In this document: positions 11,401-20,623 of the stretch, in pieces
How positions within the stretch are numbered: position 1 is the stretch's first letter
Layout: every line of letters begins with the position of its first letter
Assembly (NCBI RefSeq): GCF_012273895.1
Contig: NC_052129.1
Coordinates: 3,224,001 to 3,288,000, forward strand
Direction of reading: 5' to 3'
Source: Zerene cesonia
Taxonomy: Eukaryota; Arthropoda; Insecta; Lepidoptera; Pieridae
Length of the DNA stretch: 64,000 nt
Position numbers and translations under genes: made by a program
Notes under the pieces: generated by a model
The model's input: only the letters and a program-made list of their open reading frames with translations
What the model was told of the DNA's origin: nothing
The model's database searches: none

Positions 11401-14400
11401 CATACAAATGCTTTTGTGTTTTTGCCCAGACCTTTCCTTTATACTGGTCATAAATCTTTTTCTCTCCGCTTCTCCTTTAAAAGCGGAGGCTCTACCTCTG
11501 CAAACGTTCATCGGCAGTGGTTTCCGCTTCCGGTTTCCGCTTACAGTTATTTACCCACACTAACATGAAAAAAAATAGTGCCTCTGCGAATGCGGTACCC
11601 GCTTATAAGGGGTAAGGCGATTAATGACTGGAAAGAATAAATGAACGGGAAAAGGTGAGGAAAAGTAATCGAACCTCCTCTCTCTCTCTCTCTCTCTCTC
11701 TCCCCCTCCATCACCGTAAGAGACTCAATAGCGTTCCACTATTTCACGTCAGTTTTCTGCGGTACTTCCCCGGCGCGAGCTGGCCCAATTCGTGCCGCAG
11801 CGTGCTCGATACCCACATTAGAATAATAGAGTAAAGTGACATAAATTAAATGAATACAACCGGACACGTAACAGGTAGCCGCAATAAAGACGGAGAAGAA
11901 GGCGCGCGAGCAGAAGCGGCGCAACAAGACGCTCGAGTCGCGGCGCGCGCTCGCCAACGTGCGCGTCGTGCAGAACAACCTCGTGTTCGTGGTCGGCCTG
12001 CCCGTGCGCCTCGCCGATCCGGAGGTGAACCGCGCATACATGCTTGTGATGTTAATCAAATCAAATCAAAAAATTAATCCTTATAGATACATACTTGTGC
12101 CTTATATCAAACCAAATCATCATAAGATTTGCAACACTCATAAAAATCACACATAAAAAATCATCTGGACAATTTGGTGATAAATTTTAAATATTATAAA
12201 GATCCATAAATTCTCCGAAAATTTTATGTAAAGACCATTTTTTTATTTCTTATTTCAGATTCTCAAACGGCAAGAGTACTTTGGCAAATATGGAAAAATT
12301 CACAAAGTAGTCATAAATCAGAGTCCAGCCTATGCGGGGTCACAGGTACACACTGTATGGAATTTACATATTATTTATTATTTATAAGTTAGGTTAAGAT
12401 CTTTTATTGGATTAAATGAAATTAATAATTATATTTTTCAAAAATGTCACCGACGTCCTTGCGAGAAAGGTATCAGTCAAAATTCTAAAATGGGGTCAAA
12501 TGGCAACAATTCTCTATCAAACACAAAAAGAATCACGTCAATCGGTTGAAAATTCACGGAGTTATTAAGTGACAAAAGCAAAAAAAAGGTGTAGCCAAAA
12601 TCAAAATTGAAAACCTCCCCCATTTTTGGGACTTCGGTTGAAAATCGAATCATGATATAATTATTAATTTTTGCTAACTAAGTTATTGTGTTTTACATTG
12701 TATATATACTTGAGTGGTTTCATTAGTTACAGAACATAGTTATTCATCATCACCAACACAAGGTTTTTAGCTGATAGAGATTGTGCATTGAATTAAACTA
12801 AATGCCATTTAGACGTCATTGATAACTATTTTAAGTACCAATACACAATTGGTTAACATATAGTTATACGACATCAAGAACACAAGGTTTAAAGCTGATA
12901 CAAAGGTTGTACAATAAAATTTAAAACAAACAATCAAATTTGGAAAGACAATTTATAAGTCATTAATTTTTAACTATACTAAGGGCGATTTTTCAATCTT
13001 TGGTTAAGAATTTATACGACAAGGTATTACACGACACTAAAAATCACCTGTAAAATGTTCAAATTTGGTCACTTTAAACACATTTTTGGAATAATTGTGT
13101 AATACCATATTTAACGAATGAATTCTAACCAAGCATTGGAAAATCAGCCGTAGAGCGTACAATAATGAACATTTGGTTGGTGTCACGCAGAGCCCGTCCG
13201 CGTCGGCGTACGTGACGTACGTGTCGCCGGCGGACGCGTTGCGCGCGATCCAGGGCGTCAACAACGTGACGCTCGACGGGCGCGTGCTCAAGGGCTCGCT
13301 CGGCACCACCAAGTACTGCGCGAACTTCATGAAGAACCAGCCCTGCCCCAAGCCCGACTGCATGTATCTGCACGAGCTAGGTGAGCTAACACGCAACGTG
13401 ACGCGACGTGACGTAGTACGTCGTGCCGTGATTATCTTCAAATCAGTGGAAAATATTTTTTTATCTATGAAATACAGAACTAAGCAAAACTACATTTAAA
13501 GTTTGTTGATATTGTAGAAAATTGAGTTGGTTTGAATGTTTAATATGTTAAGAAGATTCAGAACGAGTTCATAATGTATCGTAGTTTAAACACATAGTAT
13601 ATTTTTGAAATCTCCACCTATATAGTAGTAGTGTGTAGTATGAGAATTTTTTTTAGGCCCCTTAGGCACATGAAACCGAAAGAGTAGAAGAAATTCGATT
13701 ACTGTGGCAGGATCACGGGTGGCCGAGAGGCTAGGCGTTGCTACGGTTAGGCAAGATACGCAGTTTCGAATCCTGCCTCGTGATCAAATTTTTTCTATTC
13801 TTTCAAAATTTCTCATTTATAAAGCATTTCAATGCTATAAAACTAAAAATTAAATTTAAGTGTGTAGTATGTTTCGGCTAAGACGTGTGACGCGTTGCGG
13901 CAGGTGATCCGAAGGCGTCGTTCACGAAGGAGGAGATGCACGCGGGGCTGCACCAGGTGTACGAGCGGCGCCTGCACCAGCAGCTGCTCGCCGCCAAACC
14001 AGACGACAAGCAACTAGGTACCAGCCACAACCACACTATCCGGTTACTTATAAACTGCCAAATACCATACCCACTCCATCCTCCGCACAATTTTGCACAA
14101 ATAGTATAGCAGTGTTTGTTTTTTGAACTGACAAATGTTACCAGCCTTACTACTTATTTAATATAATACAAGTAACATTAACACACATGAATTTTGTATG
14201 GAGTCTTATTATTATAATTTAGTTTTTTTAGGAATAAATGTTTATACACCTATTATTAGGTCTATTTTGATATACTATTTTGGTACTGAGTTCCTGGGTC
14301 TTTTTCTTCTACATTTTTAATACTAGCCATCATTCATCAGATGGACGTGATAAAATATTACTATTGGTATTGTGACACATTGTTTTAAAATTGCAGGTAA

Positions 14401-17400
14401 TTCTAGTACGAATGCAGATAAAGGCAGTACAAAAGATGGTGAGTTTGTCTCTATATACATTCTATATTTAGAAAATTAATAAATTTTGTATATTAAAATA
14501 ATTATTTTAATTATAAATTAATTATAATTAATTATAAAATCTGTCACTTCAGGGAAAAGTTATGGTAATTATTGCTAAAAACATTATCAAACAATAATTA
14601 ATCTCTGCATATTCATTCCAAATTAGCAGTGTTTTCTATTATGTTACAAATAACAAATGTAAACAACCGTTAATTGGTTATGAAGTGTGTTATATTCGTA
14701 ATTATAGTATTTTTCATTCTTTCAGGTAATCAATCGAACTTTATACCAACAACAGTGGTCACTTCGTCTCAAATTAATTCAGTCAGTACAGCTAAGTGAG
14801 TATTATTCATGTGCATCAAATGTACAAGTCAATGGTATGAGGCGAACTGTTAATATATTCGGGGGTATATTATAATTTTCTTGCAAATATCTCACATTGT
14901 TGAGGAAATGCTGATTCAATTAATATTATAGGTGAATCAATTTACAAAAGGTATACTGATTTTGTTTGTACTAAAACTGATAATATTTAAAGTATGGTTG
15001 AGGATAGTACTTGTTGTATGTTACATATGTTGTATATAATATGTATGATTGTTGCAATTCCTAACACTTTTCATTCTTCTAAACACACAATGTTGTTCAA
15101 AAATAAAACATTCTGAGAGTACTAAGCATTTACACATACACGTAGTTACAAATGAAACCTCTTACAAACGAGCAGTTGAAAACTCGATTTTATTACTTAG
15201 CACATAGGTTTATAATTATATGCTGTTTTAGATCGAAAAAGGACACAAATGGTAGTAATGTTGGCAATGGTAGCAATGGCAGTAACGGCAATAACGGCAA
15301 TGGTAAAGAGGCGTGGCCCAGTCTCGGCTCGTCGCCGCCTTCCGATAGTCCCGCTAGAAAACAACTCAGTCCCAAACCACAACAGTCCACAGGTAATAAA
15401 TATTACATTATATATTTGTATCATAATTAATTTCGAAAAATGTTTAAAGATATGCAGTTAATTATGAAATAATGGCAAGAAATATTGATTTTTTTTTCTT
15501 TATATCCATTTGTTTACTCAAAAATCACTTTCTTCACTTTCCTCACTGATAAATATTGATTTCAACACGTAAATATATTTTACAACTCTCCACAGCTAAG
15601 TCACAAGAAAACGGCACATCAGAATCGTCCAGTCCAACACTACACAATCACCAATCACAGATGAAAAACGGCAAAGATAATCAAACGGAAAAAAGCAATA
15701 GGAGCAATAAAGACAGCAATAGCAATACAAATGGACAGGCAAAGAAAAGCAAATCAGACAAATCGAAATCAAAGAATAGTATTAGCAACGAAAGCAGCGA
15801 ATCGAGTTCGGCAACAGAGAAGACGGAAGCGGAAATACACACGTCCGTCTTTGAGAATGACACACAATTCTTAACGAATGAGTTGGATGAATTAGAATCA
15901 GACAGACACAGCCTCTTAGAAAACCACGATTTATTAGATAACAGTGATCACAGTTTACTCGAGGACGACACACACAACCTGTTGAACGATGCCAACAATG
16001 AAGTATTAATGATGCAGAGGCATAGGGAAATGCTCGCAGGGCTTGTGGACAATAATGTCATGCCGCACGTCAAGAGTCCACTTATGAACGGTTACGGGTT
16101 ATTAGACAGGGACACAATGAGTTATCTAGGTAATGATAGACAGATTAGTCAAATTAGCCAAGGTCTGATGGACCAGAAGGAATTGTTGATGAGGGAACGC
16201 AACCGCAGCATGCTGTTGAGACAGAACGAGCTGCTAGCCCGGCAGCACAATGTTATGGTTGAACTGAAACATTATATGCCTTCATCTAGTATAGGAATGG
16301 AGTCTGCTAGTGAATTATTAGGTGCGTACTGTTTGTGCAAGTTTATATTTGCACTATGGCTATCAAAATTAAAATTTTCAACTTTTAAAACATCCAGAAA
16401 CCATAACAAACACATAAAAATATTGTAATTGAATTTTATAGTAGAGAAAATCTCTTTTTCAGGTGCTAATTATCATCCAAACCCCAATATGCTTCCACCG
16501 TTCGGAATGAGAGTAGACAATTCTTTAGTAACAAATTCACTCGGTAACACAGCGAACACACTAGCCAACTCCTTATCTATGAACTCTTTATCCGCAAACA
16601 CGCTGTCAGTTAACTCGCTTGGTGGAAATTCGTTGTCAGCTAATGCAATGGGCGCAAACACATTGGGAGCAACTTCGTTAGGGGTCAACTCGTTAGGCGG
16701 AAACACTCTGGGGGCTAGCTCGTTAGGCGGGAGCACACTGGGTACAAGCTCTTTGGGCGCAAACACACTAGGGACAAATTCGTTAGCAAGTTCGTTAGGC
16801 GCAAATTCCATGGGAGCGAATACGTTAGGAACAAATTCTATGGGAGTGAACACACTGGCCGCAAACTCGATGGGAGCGAACACATTAGGCGTAAATTCAA
16901 TGGGGACAAATGCAATGGGCAACACAATAGGCGGCTTCATGCTCCACAATCAACAGATGCAGATGCAAAATCAGCAACAGATGCAGAGTGGACTTGTAAA
17001 CGGATTTGATTCACCACAGAGTGTTGTGAGTATATTGAAATTATTTATTTTTCTTTTTTCCTTTCACGACACGCAGAAGTAAAGCTTGAGTTTGAGTTTA
17101 TAATTATTAAAATCAACGAATAAAGTAAAAAAAGTTACTTCATTCGTTCATTTTTATATAATTATTATGATCAGAAACTGTCCAAATTTAACATGAGCTA
17201 TAGCAAGACTAATAAAATAAAATCTTTTAGTAAAAGTTTTATCAATAAGTTGTTTCATGGAATAAGTTTTAGTTCTTGTATCTCAATAGTTTGAACATTT
17301 TTCTCTCTTGTTTTGAAGTGGGTTCAAATAAAATGAAATGAATGCATTGCAGAGCGAGGGTCGGTATCAAGCGGACACGATGGACAAGTTCTTCACCGAC

Positions 17401-19555
17401 TTCCACAAGGCGCAGCAGATGCGGCTGGTGGCGGGCGGCGCGGGGGCGGGGGCGGAACGCCCGCGTTACCCACACAACATGCTCAGCGCCGAGCGCCTCG
17501 AGATGGAGCACAAGAGGTGAGACATGTGAGGCTGGGGCGGAGCGCCACTAGAAGCCGCAGATGCGGCTGGTGTTGGGCGGCGAATTTATTTATTTATTCT
17601 TTATTGCACACTTTCAAAATATAAAACAGAGATAAGATTTAACAAAAGCAACTTAAAAATTTTTTCAGATTTTTATTGAACTGTATGTAGATATTTTTCA
17701 GTTCAGAACTACTATTGTGTACTGTATCTATCATCATCAAATTGAACTATAACTTTTTGTGACTTGACTACGACTGTGACTACAACGTGGTTGACTTGGC
17801 ATAGAACAATAGCCTACGTGACTTGATAAAGATGTAGCTTCTATTTTGAATTAATTAGGCGGCCTTATAGCTTAATAGGCGAGGTCTCTTACAAAACTAT
17901 ATCTCGAACAAGAAAGTGTTTGCTGTTTCTCTTCGTTGCCAACAAACACAAAATCACTCTTTCTATCTTTACAACATCAGTGTACTGTGTATATACTCGT
18001 ATGTATTAAAAACGTGCGCGTGCGCAGCAGAATGAGCGGCTACCGCGCGTCGGAGGGCGCGGGCGGGCGCGCGGCGGGCGACGGCGACGACGACCTCGAC
18101 TTCGACCCCTTCAAGGAGACGCAGAAGGCGCTCGCCGAGATGATGGAGACCGAGATGATGCTCAGCAACATCTCCAGCGGGTGAGTCGGTAGTACTCTTG
18201 TGATAGATACCTTCAAGGGTCTATGTTCATGTATTCTATGGTCTAATTATTCCATGGTCTATTTAGTCTATGATCTATTTTGTCTAACTAATTTTTTTAT
18301 TCATTTAAACTTTTATAAGTTTTTATGAATAATCGTTCTTTTTAGCTACCGCCGATTCTAAAGGTCGCTCCTATCGAGAAAAATCGGAAAGAAACTCGAT
18401 GGTTACTCTATTACTAGAATTTTTGACAAGATGCGTAGAATGTATGATATAAATAATATAAAATAAAAAAATAAACAAATGTATGATATGTATAACAATA
18501 TATCAATTGAATAGAATTGAGTATTCATTGGCTCCCTAATAACCGTCCAATGGCTATTTTTTGTAACTTATACATTCCATGCAGCTTTATCACCAAGATG
18601 TTCAAGGGTCTATTTATTTTATGGTCATCTATTTATTGAAAGACGGAAAAAAAAGTTTAGAATTTAGGTAGTAATGACAATCAACGTTTACCCGAAAATG
18701 ATTGCTCTCTCTCTCTCTGAATCATCATAAACACAAAACAAAGTAAATTAGCACTGTATTAAGAAATACGTGTTATAACATTTATCATTTGTTTTTGTTC
18801 ACAGAGACAATATGGATCGTGTCCGACGCACCCGCCTGCCCCCGCCCGGTTTTAGTCACTTGAACGCTTATGGCAGGCATCAACCACAACAACAAGGTGC
18901 AAATGGTGTATAATTCTGATATATAAAAATATTCATATAGGCAATCAATAGCTATGTTAAATATGTGCATATTCAACAAACAAACACCATTAAAGCTTTA
19001 CGTTAAATGGCAGCATGGTAGCTGGTCAAAATTCCATGTGTGTGATATGCTATTATGTATGTAGATTCATATTAAATGTTGTTTTAGAAGGGGCGTTATT
19101 AATCTATATCGATAGAGCTTTTAAATAGCACAAAAATTAAGTCCCAAGTATTATTTTGCGTCATATTATCATAGTGATTAGCGATTTACTCTTGGGCACA
19201 AAATAACCGAATAGATTGAAATGATAAACGGTAACAATTCACAGGTTACAACAATAGCAATGCGATGTTCTCAGACTGGACGCAGATGGACCCCGCGATC
19301 ATGTCGACGTCGGTGAACTTCGGCAAGAGCCAGCCGGCGCTGAGCCAGCAGGAGCTGTTCGCGCGCTTCAACCAGCTGGCCGTGCAGCCCAACGGCGTCA
19401 AGCTGCATGCGCACGCGCACGCGCCGCCCATGGTGCAGTGGCCCGCCGCGCAGAAGCCCTGGGGCGCCGTCGCCTACAACACCATGCCCCTGCCCCCCGG
19501 CTTCGCCCCCCCAAAGACCTCCCAACACCCCGCCGAGTGCATCGACGCCAAGTAA
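2438..19555 (+). CDS. CNOT4: CCR4-NOT transcription complex subunit 4 (RING-type E3 ubiquitin ligase)
   Basis: Sixteen exons splice in one frame to 1014 residues: 2438-2470, 2885-2959, 10759-10872, 11875-12024, 12259-12345, 13191-13380, 13904-14017, 14397-14438, 14726-14795, 15232-15392, 15596-16321, 16463-17025, 17353-17516, 18028-18180, 18805-18896, 19245-19555. Seen: a C4C4 RING with cysteines 14, 17, 31, 33, 38, 41, 53 and 56; a basic helical linker; an RRM at about 109-190 with core NLVFVVGL; and a C3H finger (C196, C205, C210, H214). This RING-RRM-C3H order, with VECPLCMEPLE at the start, is diagnostic of CNOT4/Not4. Known for the family: it ubiquitinates targets in mRNA decay and cotranslational quality control. 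The long tail is low complexity (Asn/Gly/Ser-rich, then pentapeptide repeats) but ends with a conserved DLDFDPFKETQKAL segment matching the vertebrate C-terminal motif. It is longer than vertebrate CNOT4 because of the expanded tail. Intron 2 contains two gaps. The ATG at 2438 is the only start in frame with the RING. Confidence 0.95.
3380..3422. repeat. Perfect 19-bp hairpin with 5-base loop
   Basis: Arms 3380-3398 and 3404-3422 are exact reverse complements separated by CCATA. It lies inside CNOT4 intron 2. It could be the core of a small inverted-repeat element or a transcribed hairpin; the sequence alone does not decide. Confidence 0.9.
3603..4602. other. Assembly gap, 1000 N
   Basis: Fixed-size placeholder inside CNOT4 intron 2. 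Both edges are AT-rich. Confidence 0.99.
7197..7267 (-). tRNA. tRNA-like Pol III unit, copy 1 (odd anticodon loop)
   Basis: On the minus strand 71 bases fold as a cloverleaf: acceptor TCACGGG with CTCGTGA (one G-T pair), a GCC/GGC D stem, anticodon stem TTGCT with GGCAA, a 5-base variable region, and T arm GCAGG-TTCGAAT-CCTGC. The A box (TGGCCGAGAGG) and B box (GGTTCGAATCC) are intact, and a run of six T follows seven bases after the fold, as for Pol III termination. The anticodon loop reads ACGGTTA, giving anticodon GGT but with C at position 33 where functional tRNAs have U. I therefore favour a tRNA-derived SINE or pseudo-tRNA over a working tRNA. A near-identical copy lies at 13713-13783 in the other orientation. 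The shared core is 7165-7284, with a 47-base shared flank at 7289-7335. Confidence 0.5.
7367..8366. other. Assembly gap, 1000 N
   Basis: Fixed-size placeholder in CNOT4 intron 2, starting 31 bases after the 47-base flank of the tRNA-like repeat. Confidence 0.99.
8387..8415. repeat. (CATA)n microsatellite
   Basis: Short run of CATA units with a few interruptions directly after the gap, in CNOT4 intron 2. Confidence 0.8.
10060..10250 (+). repeat. Degenerate RTE-type retrotransposon 3' end
   Basis: The run CTAGCTGCACCCGGCATACG and, further on, AAATTTCATCAAAATCGGTC with CCGTTTCGGAGGAGTATGG have the wording of the abundant 3' tails of RTE-like LINEs in Lepidoptera. No reverse transcriptase remains. 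It is intronic to CNOT4. Confidence 0.55.
11341..11520 (-). repeat. Repeat family A, copy 1 (degenerate)
   Basis: The order of blocks (GAGCCAGGTCGCAT, then a CCTACAGAAGATCGACG-like block, then GAAATAGTAGCAT) matches the better copy at 48375-48714. Family A is a roughly 300-base dispersed unit that ends in poly(A) when read on the minus strand. I do not recognise a name for it. It is followed at once by a copy in the opposite direction (11581-11817). Confidence 0.6.
11581..11817 (+). repeat. Repeat family A, copy 2, with (CT)n insertion
   Basis: Degenerate copy in the opposite direction to its neighbour. It ends with the recognisable block TTTTCTGCGGTACTTCCCCG and CGAGCTGGCCCAATTCGTGC. A CT microsatellite (about 11675-11702) sits inside it. 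CNOT4 exon 4 begins only 58 bases downstream. Confidence 0.65.
12470..12610 (+). repeat. Repeat family B, copy 1
   Basis: Shares the order AAAATTCTAAAATGGG, CAACAATTCTCTATCAAAC, ATCACGTCAATCGGTTG and GTTATTAAGTGACAAAA with the inverted copy at about 27530-27670 and a weaker one at about 61740-61860. It is a dispersed element of unknown class in CNOT4 intron 5. Confidence 0.65.
12732..12985 (+). repeat. Degenerate tandem duplication, about 122-bp unit
   Basis: Two successive blocks, from about 12732 and about 12854, share AACATA(TA)GTTAT, CATCA-CAACACAAGG, AGCTGATA and GTCATT in the same order at a spacing of about 122 bases. Many substitutions separate them. It is intronic to CNOT4 with no coding content. 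Confidence 0.45.
13643..13858 (+). repeat. SINE-like element with tRNA-like core, copy 2, with 13-bp target duplication
   Basis: The tRNA-like core 13713-13783 is the same as copy 1 except for one base: a G to T change in the B box (GTTTCGAATCC). The 120-base core 13696-13815 is followed by the 47-base flank 13813-13859. The whole is bracketed by the direct repeat AGTGTGTAGTATG at 13630-13642 and 13859-13871, the mark expected of target-primed insertion. CNOT4 exon 7 starts at 13904, 45 bases after the element. The B-box change may have silenced this copy. The left end carries a run of eight T. Confidence 0.7.
16531..16920 (+). repeat. Coding pentapeptide repeat array in CNOT4
   Basis: About 26 units of five residues with consensus (A/G/T/V)N(S/T)(L/M)G, residues about 611-740 of CNOT4, encoded by a degenerate 15-base tandem repeat in exon 12. 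A few units are imperfect. The order differs from the A(D/N)Lxx motif of classical pentapeptide-repeat proteins, since Leu/Met is the fourth residue after Ala-Asn-Ser/Thr. The array lies between the conserved N-terminal domains and the conserved C-terminal segment. Confidence 0.9.
17584..17700 (-). repeat. Probable LINE 3' tail
   Basis: TTTATTTATTTATTCTTTATTGCACA followed by A-rich sequence has the look of an antisense retrotransposon tail, and resembles the reverse complement of the tail near 47940. It is in CNOT4 intron 13, right after a short copy of exon 13 sequence (17556-17582). Confidence 0.4.
18022..18030 (+). promoter_or_regulatory. Tandem NAGNAG splice acceptor, CNOT4 exon 14
   Basis: GCGCAGCAG gives two acceptors three bases apart. 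Both keep the frame: the first adds one residue (Ser-Arg-Met), the second gives Arg-Met. Such sites often produce two isoforms that differ by one amino acid. Confidence 0.6.
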
Positions 19556-20623
19556 ACGTGCAATGCAACCCCCTCGACCCGCTCCCCCCTCCACAGTGGA
19601 TATTATATTTTCTTATACCTAGCCTCTTTCCGTTGGTGATGTGATCGATAAATCTTTGTATTAACAGAGCATATTTTAACGAGAGAAATATGATAACAAA
19701 GGAATTTGTAAAATAAATTAACCTATTTGTTTTATTTAAAAAAGTTTGATTTATATTTTATTATATTATCATGAATTTTTTTTCTTTACTATTATCTCGG
19801 TCTCGGCTCGCTGTCGCTTCCCTTTCTTGAGTCTATTCGTTTCGCGACTGATGATATATGTATATTTGTTAATATATTATATATTGCGCTAGGATCGTCT
19901 ACGTGTTACTTGAAATTATTTTTTTCTATATTAAATGAGATGCCAACTCGGTTGAATTTGTACCTTATTGAGCCATTATTCATGATAAAAATTATTAAAT
20001 TTAAAGAATTATCATTCGCTCTTTTAATGCGACACCTTATCCAAACAACTGTGCATATGCATGTCTATTTCTTGTAAATAATCAAGTAAGTATTATACTA
20101 TTTACCTACTATATTTATTTGTGGACTGAGGATAATTATTTCGCATGGTAACATTGGTGAGTATTATAAAAATAACGGTTAAATAATGTTTGGTAGTGTG
20201 GAAACTAACAATAAAATGGGTTGTAAAAATATAGTGCATGATTGCGATACGAGAAGAATAGACGCTTGTTCAGTCTATCGTTCTACTAATTTGAAAATGG
20301 CAAAGGCATTTTACAGAAAATGTGCATATACTCATGCTGCAATGTTTGCGATTTAATGCTTTGCTAGTGGTCCGCCCCGGATTCGCCCGTGGTTACATAT
20401 AGATAGAATTTTATTTAATTAAAATTTGGAAATCGGTTGTGTATTTCCCATCATTAGTGTAGAAGTGTACATAATTCAAAAGTTATCTATCTGAATAAAT
20501 AAAGACACGTATTTGAAGAAGATTGAGAATTAGTAATATAGTAGTAATATTCTGGGTGCTTAGAATTATAAAAGCAAAAGTAACTGTTTAAATTGTTATT
20601 AAGAATGGCAGGTGATATTACAG
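19556..20623. other. CNOT4 3' untranslated region and convergent spacer
   Basis: AATAAA signals for CNOT4 occur at 19712-19717 and again at 20494-20503, so short and long 3' ends are possible. The element-like block CTAGTGGTCCGCCCCGGATT from about 20367 resembles an RTE-type tail. The carbonyl reductase gene runs toward CNOT4 from the right and must end in the same spacer. No other gene was seen. Confidence 0.55.
19712..19717 (+). terminator. Polyadenylation signal AATAAA for CNOT4
   Basis: Canonical hexamer 157 bases after the stop codon, followed by T-rich sequence. Confidence 0.55.

Noticed and set aside
11846..12059. Arg/Ala-rich open frames overlapping CNOT4 exon 4
   Set aside because: Shadow frames of a GC-rich exon. 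Only the frame joining exons 3 and 5 has the RRM sequence.
16473..16949. 158-codon minus-strand open frame
   Set aside because: Mirror image of the CNOT4 pentapeptide repeat; repeats without stops on one strand tend to be open on the other.
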